Assembly: GCA_025350945.1 (NCBI GenBank)
Contig: JANXWW010000333.1
Location: forward strand, 1-6,001
Length of the DNA stretch: 6,001 nt
Origin: Burkholderiales bacterium
Lineage (GTDB): Bacteria > Pseudomonadota > Gammaproteobacteria > Burkholderiales > Usitatibacteraceae
Direction: 5' to 3'
The notes under the pieces are model-generated. The model was not told the DNA's origin. It ran no database searches and saw nothing but the letters and a program-made list of their open reading frames with translations. Shown here piece after piece: positions 1-5,689 of the stretch. Numbering within the stretch: position 1 is the stretch's first letter; every line of letters begins with the position of its first letter. Both the position numbers and the translations under genes were made by a program.

Positions 1-96
1 GGTATTGCCGACGGCATGCAGAGTGTGATTTTGCCGCAGGTGACGTTCGGTATTGCGGTGCGCATGGCGGTGATGGCGATGGTGACGGGCAATTAA
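1..96 (+). CDS. pyrB: Aspartate carbamoyltransferase catalytic chain, 3' end only
   Basis: The first 31 codons, read in frame 1 to a TAA at 94-96, give a tail containing GMQSVILPQVTFGIAVRMAV. This matches from memory the C-terminus of Pseudomonas-type PyrB (DGPQSVILNQVTYGIAVRMAV). PyrB condenses carbamoyl phosphate with aspartate, the first committed step of pyrimidine synthesis, in the cytoplasm. Only the last helix region is present, so no catalytic residue can be checked, and the start lies left of the window. The stop is one base before the ATG of the next gene, so the two are almost certainly co-transcribed and probably translationally coupled. The neighbouring pyrC' strongly supports the identification. 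Confidence 0.88.
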   Translation, partial: GIADGMQSVILPQVTFGIAVRMAVMAMVTGN

Positions 97-97
97 T

Positions 98-1372
98 ATG
101 AAAATTGAAATCAAGAATGCACGCTTAATTGACCCCGCAACCAATCGCAATGAAAACGCGGCGTTGTATATCGACCAAGGTGCTATCGCCAGTACTGGCG
201 CGGCACCGGAAGGGTTTCAGGCCGACAAGGTGATTGATGCCGCAGGCAAAATAATTTGCCCCGGCCTGGTGGATTTGAGCGCACGTTTGCGTGAGCCGGG
301 CCTCGAATATCGCGCCACCCTCGAAAGCGAAATGCGCGCCGCCGTGGCAGGTGGGGTGACCACACTCGTCTGCCCGCCCGATACCGACCCGGTGCTGGAC
401 GAGCCTGGCCTGGTGGAAATGTTGACGCGCCGCGCGAAGATGGCCGATCAGGCGCGCGTGTATCCGCTGGGTGCGCTCACACTCGGCTTAAAGGGTGAAA
501 AACTCACCGAAATGATGGAGCTGACCGAGGCGGGTTGCATCGGATTTTTTCAAGCGGATCAGCCGATTGTGGACACGATGGTTTTGTTTCGCGCGATGCA
601 ATACGCGGCGACCTATGGCTACACTGTGTGGCTGCGCCCGCAGGATGCCTACCTTGCACGCGATGGCATTGCCCACGATGGCGAAGTTGCGTCCCGCCTT
701 GGGCTCGCGGGTATTCCGGCGAGTGCGGAGACGGTTGCGATTTCCACTATCACCACGCTGATGCGCGAGTCCGGTGCCAAGGTGCATTTGGCGAGGCTAT
801 CGAGTGCCGCCGGTGTTGAGCTCGTGCGCCGCGCGAAGGCGGACAATTTGCTGCTGACATGTGACGTCGGCATTCATCACTTGTTGTTGACGGATCACGA
901 CATTGGCTACTTCGATTCGCAATATCGTTTCACGCCGCCACTGCGCGGTTTGAAAGATCGTGATGCGTTATCGCGTGGCGCCATAGATGGCACCATTGAT
1001 GCGATTTGCTCCGACCATACGCCGGTCGATGATGATGCCAAGCATGTGCCGTTTGGTGAAGCCGAGCCGGGTTCCACCGCGTTGGAAACGCTGTTATCGC
1101 TCACGCTCAAATGGGCTGAGCAGGCCAATGTGCCGTTACCGAAAGCGCTGAAGAAAATTACGTCTGATCCGGCGAAATTACTGGGCTTGTCTGTTGGGCA
1201 ATTTCAAATCGGCGCCCCTGCGGATGTGTGCATTTTTAACCCGCAGGCATTTTGGGTGGTGACTGCACAGACCTTAGTTAGCCAAGGAAAAAATACCCCG
1301 TATTTAGGGCGCGAATTGCAGGGCAAAGTAACGCACACACTGGTGAATGGGCGGATTGTTCATCCTTCATAA
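98..1372 (+). CDS. pyrC': Dihydroorotase-like protein PyrC' (probably inactive, ATCase partner)
   Basis: This is a 424-residue amidohydrolase-fold protein, the usual length for pseudomonad PyrC'. Family landmarks in order are PGLVDL (55-60), LREPG (64-68), AGGVTTLVCPPDTDP (84-98), GLAGIPASAET (202-212), PPLRG (280-284) and SDHTP (305-309). In active class I dihydroorotases the segment before LREPG carries a zinc-binding HxH. Here it is SAR (61-63). The later histidine regions are also changed: LRPQD at 179-183, and HLARLS at 230-235 where active enzymes have HVS. The Asp of SDH (306) remains. In Pseudomonas such non-catalytic homologues are needed to assemble the dodecameric aspartate carbamoyltransferase with PyrB, and I infer the same role here. 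Real dihydroorotase activity should then come from another pyrC elsewhere. The ATG at 98 lies one base after the pyrB stop, with a GGTGA possible ribosome site inside the pyrB end (81-85). The gene ends just before a strong terminator. Confidence 0.92.
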   Translation: MKIEIKNARLIDPATNRNENAALYIDQGAIASTGAAPEGFQADKVIDAAGKIICPGLVDLSARLREPGLEYRATLESEMRAAVAGGVTTLVCPPDTDPVLDEPGLVEMLTRRAKMADQARVYPLGALTLGLKGEKLTEMMELTEAGCIGFFQADQPIVDTMVLFRAMQYAATYGYTVWLRPQDAYLARDGIAHDGEVASRLGLAGIPASAETVAISTITTLMRESGAKVHLARLSSAAGVELVRRAKADNLLLTCDVGIHHLLLTDHDIGYFDSQYRFTPPLRGLKDRDALSRGAIDGTIDAICSDHTPVDDDAKHVPFGEAEPGSTALETLLSLTLKWAEQANVPLPKALKKITSDPAKLLGLSVGQFQIGAPADVCIFNPQAFWVVTAQTLVSQGKNTPYLGRELQGKVTHTLVNGRIVHPS

Positions 1373-1404
1373 AAACGGTATAAAAATAGTATTTACAAAA
1401 TAAA

Positions 1405-1441
1405 AACACCGCGCGGGTATCAACCGCGCGGCGTTTTTTTT
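1405..1441. terminator. Bidirectional intrinsic terminator between pyrC' and phoU
   Basis: CCGCGCGG at 1409-1416 pairs with CCGCGCGG at 1424-1431 around a 7-base loop (GTATCAA). The outer CAA/GTT arms extend the stem beyond one mismatch. On the + strand the stem is followed by eight T (1434-1441). On the - strand the reverse complement of 1391-1408 gives a T-rich tail (TGTTTTTATTTTG). It sits between two convergent stop codons (1372 and 1453) and should stop transcription from both sides. Confidence 0.88.
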
Positions 1442-1452
1442 GAATATTAAAA

Positions 1453-2163
1453 TTAATCCAGCGAAGAAGTCTCGCGCTCAAATTCTTCCGCTGTGATGTG
1501 TCGCACGTCTTTACCCTTCACCAGATACACCACATATTCCGACATGTTTTTTGCATGATCGCCGATCCGCTCAATGGCCTTCGCAATAAACAAAACATCA
1601 ATCGCCGCTGAAATCGTGCGCGGATCTTCCATCATGAAGGTGACGAGCTGCCGCAAAATCGCGCGGAATTGTTCATCCACAATCTGATCCTGTTTCACCA
1701 CTTTGGCGGCCGCAGAAATATCGAGTCGCGCGAACGCATCGAGTGCGGTGTTCAACATTTCGAGTGCGACTTCGCTGGCGTAACGAACCTCAACAAATCT
1801 CGTTGAGAGACGACGATCCTGCGCGTGAATCAGCTTGGCCATGCGCGCAATTTTTTGTGCTTCATCGCCGATGCGTTCCAGATCGGTAATGGTTTTAACC
1901 ACCGCCATAATCATGCGTAAATCGCCCGCCGCCGGTTGGCGTTTCGCAATGATGTGTACACAATCATCATCAATGCCGACTTCGAGCGCATTGACGCGAT
2001 GATCGTCCGCAATCACCTGATCGGCCATCGCCATATCGCCCAGCGCCAGACACTCCATCGCGCGGCTGATTTGCTGCTCAACCAAGCCGCCCATTTGCAG
2101 CACGCGCGAGCGCACGCCCTCAAGTTCAGCATCAAATTTTTTGGAAATATGTTCGTTAGCCAT
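1453..2163 (-). CDS. phoU: Phosphate signalling regulator PhoU
   Basis: The 236-residue product is close to E. coli PhoU (241 residues). It opens with EHISKKFDAELEGVRSRV and MGGLVEQQ as in the family, contains IIAKRQPAAGDLR (71-83), and has two PhoU three-helix repeats. Each repeat carries a metal-binding E-R-I-G-D motif (96-100 and 198-202). PhoU is a peripheral cytoplasmic protein that links the PstSCAB phosphate transporter to the PhoR/PhoB two-component system and keeps the Pho regulon off when phosphate is plentiful. I chose the ATG at 2163. The frame can extend to a TTG at 2175, adding MKNK, but family proteins start near MxxEHIS; neither start has a strong ribosome site. No pst genes adjoin. 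rpiA lies upstream on the same strand, 100 bases away. A Pho box and -10 element directly upstream suggest the gene is itself PhoB-activated. Confidence 0.95.
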   Translation of the reverse strand: MANEHISKKFDAELEGVRSRVLQMGGLVEQQISRAMECLALGDMAMADQVIADDHRVNALEVGIDDDCVHIIAKRQPAAGDLRMIMAVVKTITDLERIGDEAQKIARMAKLIHAQDRRLSTRFVEVRYASEVALEMLNTALDAFARLDISAAAKVVKQDQIVDEQFRAILRQLVTFMMEDPRTISAAIDVLFIAKAIERIGDHAKNMSEYVVYLVKGKDVRHITAEEFERETSSLD

Positions 2164-2208
2164 CTTGTTTTTCAAATAAATAGAGATTGTGTGTTACGTA
2201 ATTACTTA

Positions 2209-2242
2209 ATTCTAGGCTTGCAGTATGACAAAAATGTGACTT
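2209..2242 (-). promoter_or_regulatory. Candidate PhoB-dependent promoter of phoU (Pho box plus -10)
   Basis: On the - strand, 2242-2225 reads AAGTCACATTTTTGTCAT: two GTCA cores exactly 11 bases apart with an A/T-rich spacer, as in the Pho box (CTGTCATAWAWCTGTCAY). Ten bases further on is TAGAAT (2214-2209), a 5/6 match to TATAAT. In known PhoB promoters the Pho box replaces the -35 element and ends about 10 bases before the -10, which is what is seen here. No acceptable sigma-70 -35 lies 16-18 bases from this -10. The predicted start point is near 2202, leaving about 38 bases of leader before the ATG at 2163. Confidence 0.68.
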
Positions 2243-2263
2243 GATCTGAGTTTACGTTTTGTA

Positions 2264-2941
2264 CTATGGCGTGCGCAAGATGCACTCCACGCCGTTTTTA
2301 CTTGCCAGCAAAAGCACATCCGCACCACGTCGCGCGAACAAACCATTCGCCACCACGCCCGCGATCTGGTTAATCGTTGTTTCCAGCTCGACCGGATTGG
2401 TAATCGTCATGCCGCGCACATCCAAAATCCAGTTGCCGTTATCAGTGACCACAGCTTTGCCCTCGCGCATCCGCCACTCCGGATGTCCGCCCAGTTTCAC
2501 CAATTCACGTGCTACAAAGCTGCGCGCCATCGGAATCACTTCAATCGGCAACGCAAATTTGCCCAGCACATCGACACGTTTTGATTCATCAGCAATGCAG
2601 ATAAATTTTTCACTCGCCGCCGCCACAATTTTTTCACGCGTTAACGCCGCGCCGCCACCTTTGATCATCGCGAGGTCGCGGGTGATTTCATCTGCACCAT
2701 CGACATAAATGGATAACGGCCCCGCATCGTTTAATTCAATTACGTCAAATCCGCCCGCGCGCAACAAATCGCTACTGGCCACAGAGCTGGAAACGGCCGC
2801 CTTGATGCGCGCTTGGGTGCGGATTAATTCCGCAATAAAAAAATTAATCGTTGAGCCGGTGCCAACACCGATGATCGCGCTATCTTCAACGTAATCGAGC
2901 GCGAGTTTGGCGGCGGCGAGTTTGAGTGCGTTTTGATCCAT
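2264..2941 (-). CDS. rpiA: Ribose-5-phosphate isomerase A
   Basis: RpiA interconverts ribose 5-phosphate and ribulose 5-phosphate in the non-oxidative pentose phosphate pathway; it is cytoplasmic. The 225-residue product carries GVGTGST (25-31, phosphate loop), SSSVAS (51-56), YVDGADEI (79-86), KGGGAALTREKI (94-105) and FICIADESK. Counted from the ATG at 2941, the catalytic-site residues T28, D81, D84, K94 and E103 fall at the same numbers as in E. coli RpiA, so I prefer this start. An in-frame ATG at 2953 would add MNEI; neither has a clear Shine-Dalgarno. The gene is divergent from ilvA, with about 114 bases between starts. No hairpin terminator follows the TAG, so some transcripts may continue into phoU. 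Nothing in the protein is unusual. Confidence 0.95.
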   Translation of the reverse strand: MDQNALKLAAAKLALDYVEDSAIIGVGTGSTINFFIAELIRTQARIKAAVSSSVASSDLLRAGGFDVIELNDAGPLSIYVDGADEITRDLAMIKGGGAALTREKIVAAASEKFICIADESKRVDVLGKFALPIEVIPMARSFVARELVKLGGHPEWRMREGKAVVTDNGNWILDVRGMTITNPVELETTINQIAGVVANGLFARRGADVLLLASKNGVECILRTP

Positions 2942-3055
2942 TATTTCATTCATGAAAATTCAGCAAAGGTGCATGTTGGGACAGATCGTCAAGCATAGCG
3001 AATTTCCTGCTAAATTGGTGCGTTATTCAAATAGAAAAAACAAAAAAGGATTGAC
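2942..3055. promoter_or_regulatory. Divergent rpiA/ilvA promoter region
   Basis: These 114 bases must hold the promoters of both genes. I see no confident -35/-10 pair. Weak -10 candidates are TAAATT (3011-3016, + strand, towards ilvA) and TATGCT (2997-2992, - strand, towards rpiA), both without a good -35. The segment just before ilvA (3030-3050) is A-rich and ends in AAGGA (3046-3050), a good ribosome site five bases before the GTG start. No leader peptide or attenuator of the kind found before enteric ilv operons is visible. Confidence 0.4.
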
Positions 3056-4567
3056 GTGAAAGAGGATTACCTAAAACGGATTTTGACGGCGCGCGTCTAC
3101 GATGTCGCCATCGAAAGCCCGTTGGAAATTGCCGTCGGCATATCGCACACGCTCAGCAACCGCATATTGCTGAAACGCGAAGATCTGCAGCCCGTGTTTT
3201 CATTCAAACTGCGCGGCGCGTATAACAAAATGGCGCACTTAAGCCCGGCAGAGTTAAAGCGTGGCGTCATTTGCGCGAGTGCAGGCAATCATGCGCAAGG
3301 GGTGGCACTGGCTGCGCAAAAGCTCAATTGTAAGGCCACGATTGTGATGCCGGTGACAACGCCAAAGATCAAGGTGGATGCGGTCGTCCGGCGCGGTGCG
3401 CATGTTGTGCTGCATGGGGATAGCTATCATGAGGCGAGTGAATACGCGAACAAACTGGGCAGCTCGAAAAAATTAACGTATGTGCATCCCTACGACGATC
3501 CGCTCGTCATCGCCGGCCAAGGCACGATTGGCATGGAAATTTTGCGGCAGCATCAACATCCGATTGACGCGGTGTTTGTGCCAATTGGCGGTGGTGGTTT
3601 GATCGCGGGCGTCGCGGCTTACGTTAAAGCGCTCTCGCCGAAAACCAAAATTATTGGCGTGCAGCCGACAGACTCGAACGCGATGTATCAATCAATAAAA
3701 GCCAATAAACGCATAACCCTTTCGCACGTAAATTTATTTGCCGACGGCGTGGCGGTCAAGCAAGTCGGTGAGGAAACGTTTCGCCTGGCCAAAGAATTGG
3801 TTGATGAAATTGTGCTGGTGACGACGGACGAAATTTGTGCGGCGATCAAGGATATTTATCAGGACACGCGCTCGGTGATGGAGCCTTCGGGCGGCCTCGC
3901 GCTGGCGGGCATCAAACTTTACGCCGCGCGTGAAAAAGCAAAAGATAAAACGTTTGTTGCGATTTGTTGTGGCGCGAATATGAATTTTGATCGCTTGCGT
4001 TTCGTGGCCGAGCGCGCGCAGGTGGGTGAACATCATGAAGCACTACTTGCCGTCACGGTGCCGGAAACGCGCGGCAGCTTTCGGCGTTTTTGCGAATTGG
4101 TCGGGCCACGCAATGTGACTGAATTCAATTACCGGATTGCTGATGCGAAAGTGGCGCATCTGTTCGTCGGCGTGCAAATTCATAGCTCAGACGAGGCAAA
4201 AAAACTGGTCGCACATTTCAACAAACAAGGTTTCGACACGCTCGATTTAACCGATGATGAAATGGCGAAATTACATGTGCGCCATCTGGTCGGCGGACGC
4301 TCCGCACTGGCGCGTGAAGAATCGATTTATCGTTTTGAATTCCCCGAACGCCCCGGTGCCTTGATGCGATTCCTTAACCAAATGAGCCCGAATTGGAACA
4401 TCAGTTTGTTTCACTATCGCAATCATGGCGCAGATGTGGGCCGCATCTTGGTTGGCCTGCAAATTCCAAAAAACGAGCGCGCAGCGTTTGCGAAGTTTTT
4501 GAAAACGCTGGGTTATGAGTATGTTGATGAAACAGATAATCCGGCGTATCGGATGTTTTTGAAATAG
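3056..4567 (+). CDS. ilvA: Threonine ammonia-lyase (threonine deaminase), biosynthetic
   Basis: IlvA converts threonine to 2-oxobutanoate and ammonia, the first step of isoleucine synthesis, using pyridoxal phosphate. The 503-residue product matches the long, allosteric form (E. coli 514). The N-terminal catalytic domain (about 1-320) has the PLP lysine in SFKLRGAY (K51), SAGNHAQG (75-82), the phosphate-binding GGGG loop (178-181) and CGANMNFDRLRFVAER (305-320). The regulatory part has two ACT-like repeats, beginning near ALLAVTVPETRGSF (329-342) and YRFEFPERPGALMRFL (425-440), which in homologues bind isoleucine (inhibitor) and valine (activator). The residue before GAN is Cys rather than the Ser of E. 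coli; I regard this as a conservative change. The start is GTG at 3056, chosen for the AAGGA site five bases upstream and because MKEDYLKRIL aligns with the E. coli EYLRAVL segment. It is a lone gene divergent from rpiA, not part of an ilvGMEDA-type operon. Confidence 0.96.
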   Translation: MKEDYLKRILTARVYDVAIESPLEIAVGISHTLSNRILLKREDLQPVFSFKLRGAYNKMAHLSPAELKRGVICASAGNHAQGVALAAQKLNCKATIVMPVTTPKIKVDAVVRRGAHVVLHGDSYHEASEYANKLGSSKKLTYVHPYDDPLVIAGQGTIGMEILRQHQHPIDAVFVPIGGGGLIAGVAAYVKALSPKTKIIGVQPTDSNAMYQSIKANKRITLSHVNLFADGVAVKQVGEETFRLAKELVDEIVLVTTDEICAAIKDIYQDTRSVMEPSGGLALAGIKLYAAREKAKDKTFVAICCGANMNFDRLRFVAERAQVGEHHEALLAVTVPETRGSFRRFCELVGPRNVTEFNYRIADAKVAHLFVGVQIHSSDEAKKLVAHFNKQGFDTLDLTDDEMAKLHVRHLVGGRSALAREESIYRFEFPERPGALMRFLNQMSPNWNISLFHYRNHGADVGRILVGLQIPKNERAAFAKFLKTLGYEYVDETDNPAYRMFLK

Positions 4568-4584
4568 CGAACGCCAACGTGGAA

Positions 4585-4618
4585 GCGGCGATTAAAGTAA
4601 AAATGCTTTAATCGCCGC
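4585..4618. terminator. Long perfect hairpin downstream of ilvA
   Basis: GCGGCGATTAAAG at 4585-4597 is perfectly complementary to CTTTAATCGCCGC at 4606-4618, a 13-bp stem with an 8-base A-rich loop, starting 18 bases after the ilvA stop. Neither strand has a T run right after it, so it is not a textbook intrinsic terminator. It may instead block 3' exonucleases or act as a weak, bidirectional terminator between the convergent genes. Confidence 0.55.
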
Positions 4619-4619
4619 G

Positions 4620-4651
4620 CTGGTTAAAGAGTTTCAAATTCTTTTAACCAG
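4620..4651. terminator. Second hairpin, next to the lipoprotein gene stop
   Basis: CTGGTTAAA at 4620-4628 pairs with TTTAACCAG at 4643-4651, and a G-U pair can extend it. The loop is AT-rich. It starts one base after the first hairpin and lies six bases beyond the stop codon of the - strand lipoprotein gene. A six-base T run in the - strand transcript lies before the stem rather than after it, so standard terminator function is uncertain. It probably marks the 3' end of that transcript. Confidence 0.5.
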
Positions 4652-4657
4652 AAAAAA

Positions 4658-5125
4658 TCAGCCACTCAAATGCATGGTGTAGCGTCCGCCACCTGAGAAC
4701 GTGCATTCGCCACTGCCTTGGCTGGTCGTATTCATCGTATAGGCGCAACGCACATAACCGCCGCGCGAACCAGCCGCATTTGCGTTGCCTTGGATAGCGC
4801 CTTGCCCGCTACGGGTGGCCTCACCCGAGAAACTTTCACCGCCCGCGTTGACGGTAAACGTGCCGCGCCCGTTGAGATTATTAACGACTTGGCCGATCAG
4901 CACGCCCGTAGATGCAGCGGTATCATTGGCCGGATAAAGTCGTGCGACCAGATTGATTTGTGACGGCGCAGGCGGCGCGATTGGATACGGCGCGGGCACG
5001 GGTGCATAGGCGACGTTTGATGGTCGGCCTTGGTGATCGAGTGGGATGACATAACAACCTGCCAGTGATAGCGATAATGGAATCGCCATCAACAGTGATG
5101 CGCGGCTTGAGAGTGCTGGACTCAT
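4658..5125 (-). CDS. Small putative outer-membrane lipoprotein, unknown function
   Basis: From the ATG at 5125 the product has 155 residues. It has a type II signal peptide: a basic/polar N-terminus, a hydrophobic core (about 11-21) and the lipobox LAGC with lipidated Cys24. Residue +2 is Tyr, not Asp, so by the enterobacterial sorting rule it would go to the outer membrane. A Pro/Ala linker (41-55) follows, then a small glycine-rich domain with VARLYPAND (60-68), NLNGRGTF (83-90), GGESFSGEATR (95-105) and a C-terminal unit containing C127 and C141, which could form a disulfide. The pattern GYVRCAYTMN...GSGECTF...YTMHL resembles the ends of many small proteobacterial lipoproteins of unknown role; I cannot name a family. 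A GTG at 5158 would add eleven residues with two cysteines before the signal peptide and is less likely. No good Shine-Dalgarno is visible. It stands alone, convergent with ilvA. Confidence 0.8.
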   Translation of the reverse strand: MSPALSSRASLLMAIPLSLSLAGCYVIPLDHQGRPSNVAYAPVPAPYPIAPPAPSQINLVARLYPANDTAASTGVLIGQVVNNLNGRGTFTVNAGGESFSGEATRSGQGAIQGNANAAGSRGGYVRCAYTMNTTSQGSGECTFSGGGRYTMHLSG

Positions 5126-5139
5126 ATAAGGCTTTCGTT

Positions 5140-5157
5140 TGCAGGCACATGCCTGCA
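5140..5157 (-). promoter_or_regulatory. Hairpin in the lipoprotein mRNA leader
   Basis: TGCAGGC (5140-5146) pairs perfectly with GCCTGCA (5151-5157) around a 4-base loop (ACAT on the + strand, ATGT in the - strand transcript). The 7-bp stem ends 14 bases before the ATG at 5125 in the - strand transcript. It could affect ribosome access or mRNA stability, or be a dyad-symmetric protein site; the sequence does not distinguish these. Confidence 0.4.
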
Positions 5158-5229
5158 CACAGAATGTGCACGAATTTGCGCGGCAAGGCCAAGCGAAACT
5201 AGGTGGAGTAGCGAAAGTCGATACTTGAA

Positions 5230-5246
5230 GTAGCGTTTGACGCTAC
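5230..5246. repeat. Small inverted repeat
   Basis: GTAGCG (5230-5235) and CGCTAC (5241-5246) form a 6-bp stem with loop TTTGA. The right half, TTTGACGCTAC (5236-5246), recurs exactly at 5431-5441. No function can be assigned. Confidence 0.45.
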
Positions 5247-5358
5247 GATTGGGTTCACAGCACCAGCTAGAAGGCGTAATTGTGACCAGCAATACCTTCT
5301 TCAAAGTCACTATTTCTCCGCCGCAAATTCTGGCGCGTTCTGTGCACAAGGTTTGCGG

Positions 5359-5390
5359 GGTTCGTTGGAGCTGAGGTTCGTTGGAGCTGA
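5359..5390. repeat. 16-bp tandem duplication
   Basis: GGTTCGTTGGAGCTGA occurs twice head to tail (5359-5374 and 5375-5390), identical in both copies and followed by GG, the start of a third unit. The unit is not a multiple of three, as expected in non-coding DNA. It is probably a recent slippage duplication. Confidence 0.9.
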
Positions 5391-5417
5391 GGCAGGCGGC
5401 TTCAGTATTATTGGTAA

Positions 5418-5429
5418 ATTAACGTTAAT
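5418..5429. repeat. 12-bp perfect palindrome
   Basis: ATTAACGTTAAT is identical to its reverse complement. It lies about 50 bases before the conserved part of the aidB-like relic, where a regulator site for that former gene might be expected. It is AT-rich and short, so chance is possible. Confidence 0.35.
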
Positions 5430-5469
5430 CTTTGACGCTACCGCCACGAAAAGCCCGTCTACACACTCA

Positions 5470-5682
5470 GGGTTTTCCACTCACGGCGTGAGCAATCAAG
5501 CCACACCGCTTGAAAATTACAACGCCTATCAAACCGACCTCGCGCTGCAGCACGCAGTAGCACGCGATACTGCCGATATTTTTTTCTGATCACGTCTGGG
5601 CAATCGGCGCGCGTTCCAGTTCGGCACATTGGCGGCGGATGTTCCGGCGGCAAAGATAATTGAACGCGCGTTTATCCAATAG
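5470..5682 (+). pseudogene. Relic of an AidB-like acyl-CoA dehydrogenase, centre deleted
   Basis: One frame, interrupted by TGA at 5587-5589, holds both ends of an AidB-type acyl-CoA dehydrogenase. Codons from 5476 give STHGVSNQATPLENYN and then TDLALQHAVARD, matching the N-terminal pattern I recall for the family (THEVxNQPPPLENYN, then TDxALxEAVARE). Codons from about 5566 give TADIFF, stop, then SRLGNRRAFQFGTLAAD and AAKIIERA to a TAG at 5680-5682, matching the family C-terminus (VADAFCASRLG, FGTLPAG, AAIIERA). Intact homologues have about 540 residues; here about 35 plus 35 remain, so roughly 470 residues, including the catalytic and FAD-binding parts, are gone. No ATG stands where the start is expected (TTT before STH), although a GTG lies at 5488. 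Intact relatives are FAD enzymes of the alkylation-response AidB group. Identification rests on remembered family patterns and not on an alignment. The join keeps the frame, and its exact point near 5555-5570 is uncertain. Confidence 0.72.
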
Positions 5683-5689
5683 ATGCGTA

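Larger units (their letters stand above)
5126..5469. other. Gene-poor stretch: lipoprotein leader and short repeats
   Basis: About 340 bases without a convincing gene. The left part is the leader of the - strand lipoprotein gene. The right part would have been the 5' region of the aidB-like relic. Open frames here are short and have no protein-like features. The stretch contains a leader hairpin (5140-5157), a small hairpin (5230-5246), a 16-bp tandem duplication (5359-5390), a repeated 11-mer and a 12-bp palindrome (5418-5429). I found no confident sigma-70 promoter on either strand; TTGACG occurs at 5237 and 5432 without a matching -10. Confidence 0.6.

Noticed and set aside
535..819. Several overlapping open frames inside pyrC'
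   Set aside because: All are shadows of the conserved pyrC' frame without independent motifs.
2164..2175. TTG start for phoU at 2175
   Set aside because: It adds only four residues, has no better ribosome site, and the ATG at 2163 fits the usual family N-terminus.
2226..2231. TTGTCA (- strand) as a sigma-70 -35 element for phoU
   Set aside because: It lies only 11 bases from the -10 TAGAAT, too close for sigma-70, but this is the spacing expected for a Pho box half-site.
2259..2708. 149-codon open frame on the + strand across rpiA
   Set aside because: It lies antisense within a well-conserved rpiA, its translation is Ser/Thr/Pro-rich with no motif, and it arises from codon bias of the opposite strand.
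5122..5349. 75-codon - strand frame upstream of the lipoprotein gene
   Set aside because: No recognisable motif; it overlaps the lipoprotein start and leader hairpin and has no ribosome site that I can see.
5353..5469. Upstream part of the + strand frame leading into the aidB-like relic
   Set aside because: The codons run through a 16-bp tandem duplication and give no family-like residues, so I treat it as non-coding and begin the relic near 5470.
5401..5520. Possible attC-like or other structured recombination site around 5421-5490
   Set aside because: I could not find paired core sites (GTTRRRY/RYYYAAC) in the right arrangement and no integrase or cassette is present.
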